From: Arcobacter iocasae
Lineage (GTDB): Bacteria; Campylobacterota; Campylobacteria; Campylobacterales; Arcobacteraceae
Assembly: GCF_042214795.1 (NCBI RefSeq)
Contig: NZ_CP090177.1
Location: 1,550,001-1,614,000, forward strand
DNA length: 64,000 bases
Direction: 5' to 3'
Notes under the pieces: model-generated
Databases searched by the model: none
Told to the model about the DNA's origin: nothing
Seen by the model: only the letters and a program-made list of their open reading frames with translations
Part shown: positions 47,363-55,411 of the stretch, piece after piece
Layout: each line of letters starts with the position of its first letter
Position numbering within the stretch: position 1 is the first letter of the stretch
Program-made: the position numbers and the translations under genes

Positions 47363-48880
47363 TCAATTCTCTTTTTTCTTTCTAATTTTAGCTGAAAATT
47401 CACCAAATAAAGGAACTAACAATAAAATTATCGTGATGATTAATATTGATAAAGTAATAGGTCTTTCCCATAGAAAAGATAAAGAACCATCACTAATAGT
47501 CAATGCTCGTCTTAAATTGTTTTCCATCATTCCACCTAAAATAAAACCTAAAATCATAGGTGCCATTGGAAAATCAACGATTCTTAAAAACAGAGCAACA
47601 ACTGCAAAAACTGTCATCATATAAATATCAAAGTTATTAAAAGTAACCAAATAAACCCCAACAAGTGAGAAGAATATAATCAACGGTAACAACAACTGTT
47701 TAGGTAGTGTTAAAAGCTTAGCAATATATGGAATCAATGGTAAATTTAAAACTAAAAGTACAAGGTTCCCAATATACATAGAAATAATAACTGACCAAAA
47801 TAGTTCTGGATTATCTACATACATCGTAGGTCCTGGTTGAACTCCATAAGAAATTAAAGCACCTAAAATAATAGCTGTAGTTCCACTTCCTGGAATACCT
47901 AAAGTAAGTAAAGGCACAAAAGAACCAGAACAAGCTGCATTGTTGGCACTTTCAGGAGCTGCAAGTCCTTTGATACTTCCTTTTCCAAAGCTTAGTTTGT
48001 CTTTCACACTGGCAATTGATCGCTCCATCCCATAAGCTAAAAATGAAGCAATTGTTGCACCTGCTCCTGGAAGAACACCAATAAAAAATCCAAGAACTGA
48101 AGATCTACCAATAGTTGGAACCATCTCTTTTACTTCTTCTCTTGTTAGTCTTAGACTTCCAATATCTTTTTTAAGTGCTTCTTCTTCCTCTTTTGTTGTT
48201 TGGTGACTTTCTAAAACATTCATCAAAGCCTCAGATAAAGCAAAAGCAGCCATAGCTAAAAGTAAAAATGAAATCCCATCAATCAAATCCAATCTACCAA
48301 AAGTAAATCTAGCAATACCAGAATCAGAATCACTTCCTACCGTTGCTAACATAAGACCAAAGATAGTCATAATAGCAGCTTTTAAAAACTTACCTTTTCC
48401 AGCAAATGCAGCAACTGCTGTCAGACCTAAAACCATCAAAGCAAAATAATCAGATGACTGAAAACTTAAACTTACAGATGCTAAAGCAGGAGCTGCAAAA
48501 AGTAAGAATATAGCAGCAATTGTCCCACCTGAAAATGAAGAATAAGCAGCGATTGCTAAGGCTTTTCCCGCATGTCCATTTTTTGCCATTGGGTAACCAT
48601 CAAATGATGAAGCAACAGTTCCAGCAACTCCTGGAGCATTAATCAAAATAGATGAAGTAGAACCTCCAAATATTGCACCATAATAAACACCTGCAATCAA
48701 AATAAGTCCAGAAGATGGTTCCATCCCATAAGTAATAGGAATCATCAAGGCAATTGCAGATATTGGACCTAGTCCTGGAAGCATACCAATGAATGTACCA
48801 GCAAAACACCCAATTGCTACCATTAGGATATTATATGCGCTAAGAGCCGTTCCTGCTCCTTGTAATATACCATCTAACAT
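47363..48880 (-). CDS. tctA: Tripartite tricarboxylate transporter large permease
   Basis: 505 aa, about eleven membrane helices. Family motifs GCFAGTFIGMLPGLGPISAIALMIPITYGM and GGSTSSILINAPGVAGTVASSFDGYPMAKNGHAGKALAIAAYSSFSGG identify TctA; the second half-repeat has FFIGVLPGAGATIASFLAYGMERS and PESANNAACSGSFVPLLTLGIPGSGTTAIILGAL. Cation-coupled uptake of citrate-like or other carboxylates with TctB and TctC. Start and TctB stop share position 48880. Confidence 0.95.
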   Translation of the reverse strand: MLDGILQGAGTALSAYNILMVAIGCFAGTFIGMLPGLGPISAIALMIPITYGMEPSSGLILIAGVYYGAIFGGSTSSILINAPGVAGTVASSFDGYPMAKNGHAGKALAIAAYSSFSGGTIAAIFLLFAAPALASVSLSFQSSDYFALMVLGLTAVAAFAGKGKFLKAAIMTIFGLMLATVGSDSDSGIARFTFGRLDLIDGISFLLLAMAAFALSEALMNVLESHQTTKEEEEALKKDIGSLRLTREEVKEMVPTIGRSSVLGFFIGVLPGAGATIASFLAYGMERSIASVKDKLSFGKGSIKGLAAPESANNAACSGSFVPLLTLGIPGSGTTAIILGALISYGVQPGPTMYVDNPELFWSVIISMYIGNLVLLVLNLPLIPYIAKLLTLPKQLLLPLIIFFSLVGVYLVTFNNFDIYMMTVFAVVALFLRIVDFPMAPMILGFILGGMMENNLRRALTISDGSLSFLWERPITLSILIITIILLLVPLFGEFSAKIRKKKEN

Positions 48881-49362
48881 TAGTTTACTCCTAATAAATT
48901 ATTGATAAAGTCGCCTGCATCTATATATACCCCTAAAACATTGTTTAGTAATACATAAAATCCCACAGATACTCCAACTGATATTAAAAATATTCTTTTT
49001 ATATTTCTCTCTTTTAAGATAAAAAATCCTATTGCTAAAAATATCATTGTAGAAAAAATAAAACCTAATGGTCTTATTGTAAACCCATAAAAAATCATAA
49101 GTATAATAAAAAGTGTCGTAGTTTTTAAATCTAAACTTCTTAAATAAGTTAATGATAGGTTTTCTTCATTTTTTTCTAATAGTGATAAAATTAATAAAAT
49201 TATTGATACGATAATTCCTGTTAATCCAATATAATAAGGAAATGTAGAAGCGGTCATTACTTCAAACTGTGCCATTGGCATCTTTTTTATACTAAATACA
49301 GAATAAAAATAGAAACTTGAAAAAGCTAAAAAAAATATTGAGCCTATTGTATTTTTTGTCAT
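48880..49362 (-). CDS. tctB: Tripartite tricarboxylate transporter small subunit
   Basis: 160 aa from the ATG at 49360-49362, preferred over an upstream TTG at 49389 because AAGGAC lies correctly before it and MTKNTIGSIFFLAFSSFYFY is a natural membrane start. Four helices (two hairpins, with YYIGLTGIIVSIILLILSL and FGFTIRPLGFIFSTMIFLAIGFFIL-type segments). Poorly conserved family; identified mainly by size, topology and position between tctC and tctA. Confidence 0.88.
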   Translation of the reverse strand: MTKNTIGSIFFLAFSSFYFYSVFSIKKMPMAQFEVMTASTFPYYIGLTGIIVSIILLILSLLEKNEENLSLTYLRSLDLKTTTLFIILMIFYGFTIRPLGFIFSTMIFLAIGFFILKERNIKRIFLISVGVSVGFYVLLNNVLGVYIDAGDFINNLLGVN

Positions 49363-49403
49363 TTGTTGTCCTTTATATAAATAGAGCAAAAGCTCTATTT
49401 ATC

Positions 49404-50375
49404 CTATAGAAATCCCATTTCTTTCATCAAAGATGAGATTGTTTTTTCTTGATTTTCTAGGAATGTTTTAAATTGAGTTGTTGGTTTATATAAATTTGCC
49501 CAACCATTTCTTGATCTAACTGTTTCCCACTCTTTTGTTTTGTACATATCCCCAAGAACTTTTGCAAAAGCATCGATTTTTTCTTGTGGTAAGTTTGGTG
49601 CTCCAAAAAAACCTCTCCAGTTAGCAAAATATGCATCTACACCCATACTTTTGAAACTTGGGATTCCATCAATTGATTCATCAGAAGTAATACCTATGAT
49701 TCTTACTTCACCTTTTTTATGTTTTTCTAAAACTTCTCCAAGTCCTGTTGATAAAATATCAACTTCACCTGTTAATAATCCTGCAAGCGCTTTTCCTCCC
49801 GCATCATAAGGCACATATCTTACATTTGTTGGGTTTCCACCTGCTGCTTTAAAGATTTGTGCAGCTACAAGGTGATCCATACTTCCTCTTGAACTTCCAC
49901 CTGCGATTTTTATTTTTCTTGGATTTTTATCAAAAGCAGCTTTTACATCAGCCCAAGTTTTATATTTAGAGTCAGTTCTTACAACTAAAGCTCCATAATC
50001 AGCAACAACCGCAGAGATTAAAGATAAGTCTCTAAATGATTGAGGAAATACACCTTGTAATGATCTAATTACGATTGGAGTTGAATTTACCATTAATGTA
50101 TCTTGTTGTTTGTCAGCAGTTTCTATTAAGTAAGCGATAGCTTTTCCACCACCACCTCCTGACATATTTTCAAAAGAAGTTTCGTCAACTAAACCAGAAT
50201 TCTTAAGAGCTTCCCCAACTCCTCTAGCAGTCCCATCCCAACCACCACCGGCACCACCAGGGATTAGGAAATGGATTTTTTCAACTTCTGAAGCAACAGA
50301 AGTCATAGCTAATCCAGCAACTAAGCAACTAGCCAATGCAACATTTTTGCAAATTTTTGAGATTTGTAATTTCAT
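49404..50375 (-). CDS. tctC: Tripartite tricarboxylate transporter substrate-binding protein
   Basis: 323 aa periplasmic binding protein (BUG family). Signal peptide about 1-28 (LASCLVAGLAMTSVASE). Mature start VEKIHFLIPGGAGGGWDGTARG matches the binding loop; VRYVPYDAGGKALAGLLTGEVDILSTG and RIIGITSDESIDGIPSFKSMG follow. Ligand unknown; dicarboxylates and tricarboxylates are typical. First gene of tctCBA-regulator-kinase. Confidence 0.94.
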   Translation of the reverse strand: MKLQISKICKNVALASCLVAGLAMTSVASEVEKIHFLIPGGAGGGWDGTARGVGEALKNSGLVDETSFENMSGGGGGKAIAYLIETADKQQDTLMVNSTPIVIRSLQGVFPQSFRDLSLISAVVADYGALVVRTDSKYKTWADVKAAFDKNPRKIKIAGGSSRGSMDHLVAAQIFKAAGGNPTNVRYVPYDAGGKALAGLLTGEVDILSTGLGEVLEKHKKGEVRIIGITSDESIDGIPSFKSMGVDAYFANWRGFFGAPNLPQEKIDAFAKVLGDMYKTKEWETVRSRNGWANLYKPTTQFKTFLENQEKTISSLMKEMGFL

Positions 50376-50526
50376 TTTTCGTCCTTTGTTTGTTTCTATC
50401 CAAATATTAAATGAAAAAAATGTAAGAAAAATAAAATAAATATTTATTTAGAGAATTTCTTTTAAAAGGTATAAAAAACAATTACAAAAAGGAACATAAG
50501 ATTTTGATGATAAAATGAAGGGAATT

Positions 50527-50670
50527 TTGGGCAAAAAAAAAGAGGCTTCGTGGACCTCTTTTTTTGGAGAACAAATGAAAAAAGACGTTCGCATTCGTCT
50601 TATAAAGAAATTATAACTGTTGATGATAAATGGATAAATAATCAAAGGTTAACAAAAAGATAACTTGACT
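50527..50670 (-). ncRNA. Putative sRNA, tandem copy 1
   Basis: On the minus strand: -10 TATAAT at 50610-50615, predicted transcript about 50603 to 50533 (71 nt). First a stem-loop AAGACG / CGTCTT, then single-stranded CATTTGTTCTCC, then terminator arms AAAAAAAGAGG / CCTCTTTTTTTTT. Copy 2 downstream conserves the promoter, spacer motif and terminator, while differing elsewhere. Boundaries are estimates; the upstream conserved block reaches about 50670. Confidence 0.6.
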
Positions 50671-50736
50671 AAAAGTTTATAAATTTGTAAAAAAATGTAA
50701 TAGTAAAGTTTGAAAATAGATTTTGAGTTTGTATAT

Positions 50737-50880
50737 TTTTGGGCAAAAAAAAAGAGGGTTCGCGACCTCTTTCTTTAGGAGAACAAATGAAGACGTTCGT
50801 ATTTGTCTTATAAGATAATTATAACAGCTGATAATGAATGGATAAATAATCAATAGTTAATGGATAGATAACCTGATGGG
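50737..50880 (-). ncRNA. Putative sRNA, tandem copy 2
   Basis: Homologue of copy 1. -10 TATAAT at 50818-50823, predicted transcript about 50811 to 50745 (67 nt), with CATTTGTTCTCC retained and a terminator AAAGAGG / CCTCTTT plus T9. Upstream GTTATC and TTGATTATTTATCC are shared between copies. Confidence 0.6.
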
Positions 50881-50889
50881 TAAATTTCT

Positions 50890-51045
50890 CTTGAAGACCT
50901 AAAGGTCTCCGCTTTCTTACTTTTTGGTCTCGAAAAAGTAAGCAAAAAAGACTGCCGAATTGATGAAGGCAGAGCTTCCTAAGCTTTTAGTCTTTCTTTT
51001 CTGCGTTGCGGGACTCGCTGAAAGAGTGCGTTTAGCACTCTTTCT
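50890..51045. repeat. Hairpin-rich, possibly repeated element
   Basis: Consecutive hairpins: AGACC-TAAA-GGTCT (50895-50908), CTTACTTTTT / AAAAAGTAAG (50916-50942), CTGCC / GGCAG (50952-50972) and AAAGAGTGC / GCACTCTTT (51021-51043). It contains TTCTGCGTTG (51000 area), shared with the nested hairpin elements. Confidence 0.5.
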
Positions 51046-51150
51046 TTACGCTCAAACATGTCCTCACTTTTCACCGAAAATAAAGCCTAAAATCTTAGCT
51101 TCATCAAAGGCAGGATTTAGTGCCATACGGTTTGAACAAATATTATAGTA

Positions 51151-52023
51151 TTACTGAAATTTAAATGTTGGCTGATGTTGTTTTTCAAATACACGGCTAA
51201 AATTTTCTTTAAATTCATCAGGAGTATTAGATAATTCCATTATTGTAATAATTTTTGTTATATGTTTTTCAAGGTGTGGGATACCAATATCTCCAGAAAG
51301 AAATTGATGATGTTTTTTAGTTCTATGTCCTTTTTGAGATTTTGGGTTTTTTACTCTAAGTTCTTCTAATACACCATCTGGTAAATAATCATATATATAT
51401 GTATTTGTAAATTTTCCTAAGTATTGAGGGTGTTTCATTGTTGTTGGATTAAAATCGTCCCAATTATATAACCTATATAACTCTTCATAATATTTTCTTG
51501 GAAATCTTGATTGCCATTTAAGGAAATCTTCTGAAATATAAGCTTTTAATATTTCTTGTAATGCATTACTTTCTCTATCATATTGATATCCTGTTGCTTC
51601 ATCTATAAGAGCTGTAATACCAACTTTAGCAAGAGATCTTATAAGGATATTTGCTTGAACAGCTAATTTCTCTTGACTTTCATGAAGGGAACCATTATCA
51701 AATGCAATTAAGTACAATTCACAAATTAAAGGTATAAGTTCTGCATCATAACCACTAGAGATACTTCCATTATTTAAATAATAATTTATTGGTATGGATT
51801 TTTCTCTTAATTCTTCAGTAATATATGGTAATAAGTTCTTTGCACCAATAATTGAAGGTAATCCATCTAGTCTTTTTTCACCTTTCCTAGGTCTATTGAA
51901 TGCGTCAAACAATGCTGTTTGAGTTATTATTCTTTTGCCATTGCTTAATACAGCACAAGAAATAGTTTTATCACCTAATAGTAGTTCCCCTTTATGTGTA
52001 CATTCAAAAACATCAAGAGCCAT
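51151..52023 (-). CDS. P63C domain-containing protein
   Basis: 290 aa. The P63C family (named from phage-related proteins) is suggested by GELLLGDKTISCAVLSNGKRIITQTALFDAF at the start and by the C-terminal half with PRKYYEELYRLYNWD, PQYLGKFTNTYIYDYLPDGVLEELRVKNPK, GHRTKKHHQFLSGDIGIPHLEKHI. Molecular function unknown. SD AAGGAT. A strong promoter with an overlapping palindrome precedes it, so expression is probably repressed most of the time. The gene-poor, repeat-bearing surroundings hint at mobile or phage origin. Confidence 0.75.
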   Translation of the reverse strand: MALDVFECTHKGELLLGDKTISCAVLSNGKRIITQTALFDAFNRPRKGEKRLDGLPSIIGAKNLLPYITEELREKSIPINYYLNNGSISSGYDAELIPLICELYLIAFDNGSLHESQEKLAVQANILIRSLAKVGITALIDEATGYQYDRESNALQEILKAYISEDFLKWQSRFPRKYYEELYRLYNWDDFNPTTMKHPQYLGKFTNTYIYDYLPDGVLEELRVKNPKSQKGHRTKKHHQFLSGDIGIPHLEKHITKIITIMELSNTPDEFKENFSRVFEKQHQPTFKFQ

Positions 52024-52055
52024 TATTTATCCTTTTGTCATATAAATTTATTACA

Positions 52056-52084
52056 ATTATGACAAAAAAAGTCATATATGTCAA
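52056..52084 (-). promoter_or_regulatory. P63C-gene promoter with overlapping operator
   Basis: Minus strand TTGACA (52079-52084), 17-bp spacer, CATAAT (52056-52061). The palindrome TATGAC-N7-GTCATA (52058-52076) lies in the spacer and overlaps the -10. Further TGTCA/TGACA half-sites flank it (52036-52042, 52093-52098). Confidence 0.78.
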
Positions 52085-52108
52085 GAGTAATTAGTGACAA
52101 TAATTTAT

Positions 52109-52231
52109 TAGAGGTTAATATTTTTGTTCTAATCAAGGAAGAGGGACATTTTAAGCAAAGGAGCATAGGCTCCTATGTGAGTGCTTAAAATGTTTTTCTG
52201 ACGCAGAGTAGGGCAAAAAGATTGACCTCTA
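52109..52231. repeat. Nested hairpin element, copy C (inverted)
   Basis: Distal arms 52109-52126 and 52214-52231 pair at 16 of 18 positions, and the right arm contains the porB stop. On the minus strand: CTCTGCGTC flank, proximal stem ACATTTTAAGCA / TGCTTAAAATGT (12 bp perfect, 52146-52157 with 52182-52193), unpaired CTCA, apical CATAGG-AG-CCTATG, unpaired CTCCTT, right flank CCTTGAT. Same plan as copies A and B. Confidence 0.82.
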
Positions 52232-53185
52232 AACTCTGGCTTCTTCTCTTTTTTGTAGATACTCCCATTTGGCATCTACTCTTTTTTGCCATTCTTCTAT
52301 GATATGCTCATTTTCTGGTTTAAACAGGTGTTTAAATCTTGGTTGGAAACCTAAATAGTCTCTTACTGGTACTATATTTTTTGGTCTATATGTTATATTT
52401 AATTCTGTTCCATCTATGATTTCATATAGTGGGAAAACTAGCGAATCAACTGCTAAATCTGAGGCTTCTATTGTCTCATGTGGTTGAAATTTCCACTCTG
52501 TTGTACAGGCACTCATTGCATTTATAAATACAGGTCCTTTTGTATCAAATCCTGTTTGGATCTTTTTAATCATATCTTTCCATTTATTTGGTGCAACTTG
52601 TGCTACATATGGTGAACCGTGTGCGGCCATGATTGCTAGCATATCTTTTTTATTTCTTTTTTCACCATAAGAAGTACTTCCTGCTGGTGCTGTTGTTGTA
52701 GATGAACCAATAGGAGTAGAAGATGATCTTTGACCTCCTGTGTTTGCATAAACTTCATTGTCTAAACAAACATACATAAAGTCATGTCCTCTTTCAAAAC
52801 ATCCTGAAATCCATTGGAAACCAATATCATAAGTTGCTCCATCTCCACCAAATGTTACAAATTTTGGTTCAGGAGTTGATGGATCGATTCTTCCTTTTTT
52901 TCTTAACACTTTATTCATAGTCTCAGCACCTGCGATTGCAGTTGAGGCATTTTCAAATCCTATATGAATCCAAGAACAGTCCCATGAAGTATGTGGATAA
53001 ATAGCTGTACAAACTTCTAAACATCCAGTTGCTGCTGATACTACTAAGTTATCATTTGTAGCATTTAGTACTTCTCTTACAATAATTGAGTGTGCGCAAC
53101 CTGGACATAAAACATGAGAACCCTCAAATCTTTCAGCCGCAGTTGAAAATGTTTTTAAGTTTTTGATTACTTTTTGATTACTCAT
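52229..53185 (-). CDS. porB: Pyruvate:ferredoxin/flavodoxin oxidoreductase beta subunit
   Basis: 318 aa. TPP-binding and cluster-bearing subunit: GSHVLCPGCAHSIIV and SAATGCLEVCT carry cluster Cys, FGGDGATYDIGFQWISG binds TPP-Mg, and DNEVYANTGGQRSSSTPIG is the pyruvate-specific loop. Works with PorA, PorC and PorD to decarboxylate pyruvate to acetyl-CoA with a low-potential acceptor. Last gene of porCDAB, 9 bp after porA. SD AAGGAGAAAATATG. Confidence 0.95.
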   Translation of the reverse strand: MSNQKVIKNLKTFSTAAERFEGSHVLCPGCAHSIIVREVLNATNDNLVVSAATGCLEVCTAIYPHTSWDCSWIHIGFENASTAIAGAETMNKVLRKKGRIDPSTPEPKFVTFGGDGATYDIGFQWISGCFERGHDFMYVCLDNEVYANTGGQRSSSTPIGSSTTTAPAGSTSYGEKRNKKDMLAIMAAHGSPYVAQVAPNKWKDMIKKIQTGFDTKGPVFINAMSACTTEWKFQPHETIEASDLAVDSLVFPLYEIIDGTELNITYRPKNIVPVRDYLGFQPRFKHLFKPENEHIIEEWQKRVDAKWEYLQKREEARV

Positions 53186-53194
53186 ATTTTCTCC

Positions 53195-54424
53195 TTAGTG
53201 TTCATAAAAACTTAACTCAGGACCTCTTACACCGTGTAGTGTTTGAATTTTCCCATTAAGTTTTCCATTTTTTGCTTCTTCATTTAAAGAAACAAAAATC
53301 TCTTTTAATTCATTTACAATAATATCTCTTCCACCTAAACCATATACTAAGTTTTTAAGTACTGGTCTAGCTTGGGTATTAAATAAGGCTCCCGCAACTT
53401 CATTGTATAAAGTTCCAACCGTTCCACCAGGTGCACTTCTATCCATACATGCTATAGCTTTTACATTTTGTAATTTTGAAGCCAATTGTGTAAGAGGAAA
53501 TGGTCTAAAAAGTCTTGGTGCTAAAACACCAGCTTTTATTCCTGTTTCTTCTCTTATGGCATCAACTGCTATCATTGCTGTTTCATAAGTAGTTCCTAAA
53601 CATACAATTACAACATCTGCATCTTCTACTTTATATGATTCTACAAGATTATATTTTCTTCCACTAATTTTTTCAAACTCTTCAAAAACTTCTTCCACAA
53701 CAAAAAGTGAACCCATTAGGGCTGCATGTTGTTTAGCTTTATGTTCAAAGTGCCAGTCATGCTCTGTTTGAACTCCATGAGTAACTGGATTTGTAAAATC
53801 CAACATTGCATTTACTTGCAAATAATCACCTACAAAATCATAAGCCACTTTATCTGATAGTGGTCTTACTGTTTGGGCTGTATGGGAAGTCAAAAATCCA
53901 TCTTGGTTAGAGATAACTGGAAGTCTTACATCTTTGTGTTCTCCGATTTTAAAAGAGCATAAAGTTAAGTCATAAGCTTCTTGAGCATTAAATGAGTCAA
54001 GTTGAATCCATCCTGAATCTCTTGTAAGATACATATCTGAATGGTCTCCATTTACATTTAAAGGTGCGGCTAAAGCTCTATTTACTAAACATAAAACAAC
54101 TGGAATTCTCATACCAGAACATTGATATAAAACTTCAACCATCAAGGCACAACCTTGTGATGAAGTGGCAGTTGCAACTCTTCCCCCCGCAGCTCCTGCA
54201 CCAACACAGCCAGACATTGCTGCATGTTCTGATTCCACCATAATGATTTCGCCATCTACATATCCATTTGCATGAAAAGAAGCATAAGTTTCAACTGTAT
54301 TTGTTGAAGGTGTTATAGGATAAGCAGCAAGTACATCAACAGCTGCTTGTCTAAATGCTTGAGCATTACAGGTATTTCCATCCCAAACTTCTACTTTATT
54401 TAGTTCCATTTCTTTGCTATTCAT
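53195..54424 (-). CDS. porA: Pyruvate:ferredoxin/flavodoxin oxidoreductase alpha subunit
   Basis: 409 aa. Pyrimidine-binding TPP subunit: DVLAAYPITPSTNTVETYA, ESEHAAMSGCVGAGAAGGRVATATSSQG, NVNGDHSDMYLTRDSGWIQLDSFNAQEAYDL, and transketolase C-like VIVCLGTTYETAMIAVDAIREE. GAPRLFRPFPL and DRSAPGGTVGTLYNEV fit the family. Start shares position 54424 with the porD stop, so translation is coupled. Confidence 0.96.
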   Translation of the reverse strand: MNSKEMELNKVEVWDGNTCNAQAFRQAAVDVLAAYPITPSTNTVETYASFHANGYVDGEIIMVESEHAAMSGCVGAGAAGGRVATATSSQGCALMVEVLYQCSGMRIPVVLCLVNRALAAPLNVNGDHSDMYLTRDSGWIQLDSFNAQEAYDLTLCSFKIGEHKDVRLPVISNQDGFLTSHTAQTVRPLSDKVAYDFVGDYLQVNAMLDFTNPVTHGVQTEHDWHFEHKAKQHAALMGSLFVVEEVFEEFEKISGRKYNLVESYKVEDADVVIVCLGTTYETAMIAVDAIREETGIKAGVLAPRLFRPFPLTQLASKLQNVKAIACMDRSAPGGTVGTLYNEVAGALFNTQARPVLKNLVYGLGGRDIIVNELKEIFVSLNEEAKNGKLNGKIQTLHGVRGPELSFYEH

Positions 54425-54837
54425 TATTTCTCACCTTTTTCTTTTTTAAGAGGCCACTTTGTAAGTGCTAATTCATTTTTTTCTGTTTCATTAAACATCA
54501 TCAATGATTTTGGATTTGTAGGACATACTTCAACACAGATTCCACAACCTTTGCAGTGGGTATAATCTATACCTTGAATCTCTTTATTTCTTGAAATCAC
54601 TGCACTATCTGGACAATAAATCCAACAGTTTTGACAGTCAATACACAATTCAGTATTCCATACTGGCTTCATTACTCGCCAATCCCCCACATAAAGATTT
54701 TTAGAGCTTGTCTCGGCATATGTTCTATCTTCTGGATTTGTTTGGGCAAGAACAGATTCAACTGCTTGATCAAATGAAAAAAGTGCCGCCCCAGGTACTA
54801 ATTCATCCCATCCCATATCTTTTATTGATTTACTCAT
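54424..54837 (-). CDS. porD: Pyruvate:ferredoxin oxidoreductase delta subunit (2x 4Fe-4S)
   Basis: 137 aa ferredoxin subunit. Two 4Fe-4S motifs: CIDCQNCWIYCPD (about 67-79) and CKGCGICVEVCPTNP (about 95-109). The N-terminal extension MSKSIKDMGWDELVPGAALFSFDQ is typical of the Helicobacter/Campylobacter PorD. Carries electrons from the PorAB active site to ferredoxin or flavodoxin. Confidence 0.95.
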   Translation of the reverse strand: MSKSIKDMGWDELVPGAALFSFDQAVESVLAQTNPEDRTYAETSSKNLYVGDWRVMKPVWNTELCIDCQNCWIYCPDSAVISRNKEIQGIDYTHCKGCGICVEVCPTNPKSLMMFNETEKNELALTKWPLKKEKGEK

Positions 54838-54847
54838 GATTTACTCC

Positions 54848-55411
54848 TTAATGTACTTCATTATATGCTCTCTCAATAGCAATCATATTTGCATCGATTA
54901 TCTTTTGAGGAAGTTTTTTAAGTACTGATTTCATTGCATTTTGGAAATACTCTAATTCAAACATACCACTTACTTTCATAAACGCCCCTAGCATTGGTGT
55001 GTTTGGAATAGGTCTTCCTATTGTCTCTTGAGAAATTTGTAAACAGTCTAATGTAAAAGTTCTACTTTCTCTACCATGTAAAGCTGGAATAGCTTCTATT
55101 AACTCTTCTTTACTAAGGTGTGTTGTAATTATGTACTTAGTATCTTCCGTTTCATTAGCTGTAAAGTCATCTGTAAATGCTAATGCTGGGTCTAATATAA
55201 ATACAAAGTTTGGTTGCATGAATTTCTCATGATTTATGATTTGCTTGTCATCTATTCTGTTATAAGCAGTCATAGAAGCACCTCTTTTTGCAGATCCATA
55301 AAATGCAAAAGCTTGAACTTCTTTCCCCGTTTCTGCTACAACTGAACCTAGACCTTTTGCTCCAGTAACTGCCCCTTGTCCTGCTCTACTGTGCCATCTA
55401 ATTTCTAACAT
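54848..55411 (-). CDS. porC: Pyruvate:ferredoxin oxidoreductase gamma subunit
   Basis: 187 aa. LEIRWHSRAGQGAVTGAKGLGSVVAETGKEVQAFAFYGSAKRG is the standard gamma-subunit start, with PIPNTPMLGAFMKVSGMFELEYF later. First gene of porCDAB. SD AGGAGCTAATAATG. The 510-bp region upstream must hold the promoter. Confidence 0.95.
   Translation of the reverse strand: MLEIRWHSRAGQGAVTGAKGLGSVVAETGKEVQAFAFYGSAKRGASMTAYNRIDDKQIINHEKFMQPNFVFILDPALAFTDDFTANETEDTKYIITTHLSKEELIEAIPALHGRESRTFTLDCLQISQETIGRPIPNTPMLGAFMKVSGMFELEYFQNAMKSVLKKLPQKIIDANMIAIERAYNEVH

Larger units (their letters stand above)
50376..51150. other. 775-bp gene-poor region
   Basis: Carries the tctC upstream region, two tandem sRNA-like repeats (50530-50880) and a hairpin-rich stretch (50890-51045). 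ORFs seen here on both strands lack homology and overlap hairpins; none was accepted. Confidence 0.7.

Noticed and set aside
50448..50645. Minus-strand ORF of 65 codons over sRNA copy 1
   Set aside because: Covers the hairpins and the conserved promoter of the sRNA-like unit, and the frame is not kept in copy 2.
50960..51148. Plus-strand ORF of 62 codons upstream of the P63C gene
   Set aside because: No RBS, overlaps several hairpins, and its composition looks like translated repeat DNA; treated as part of the structured element.
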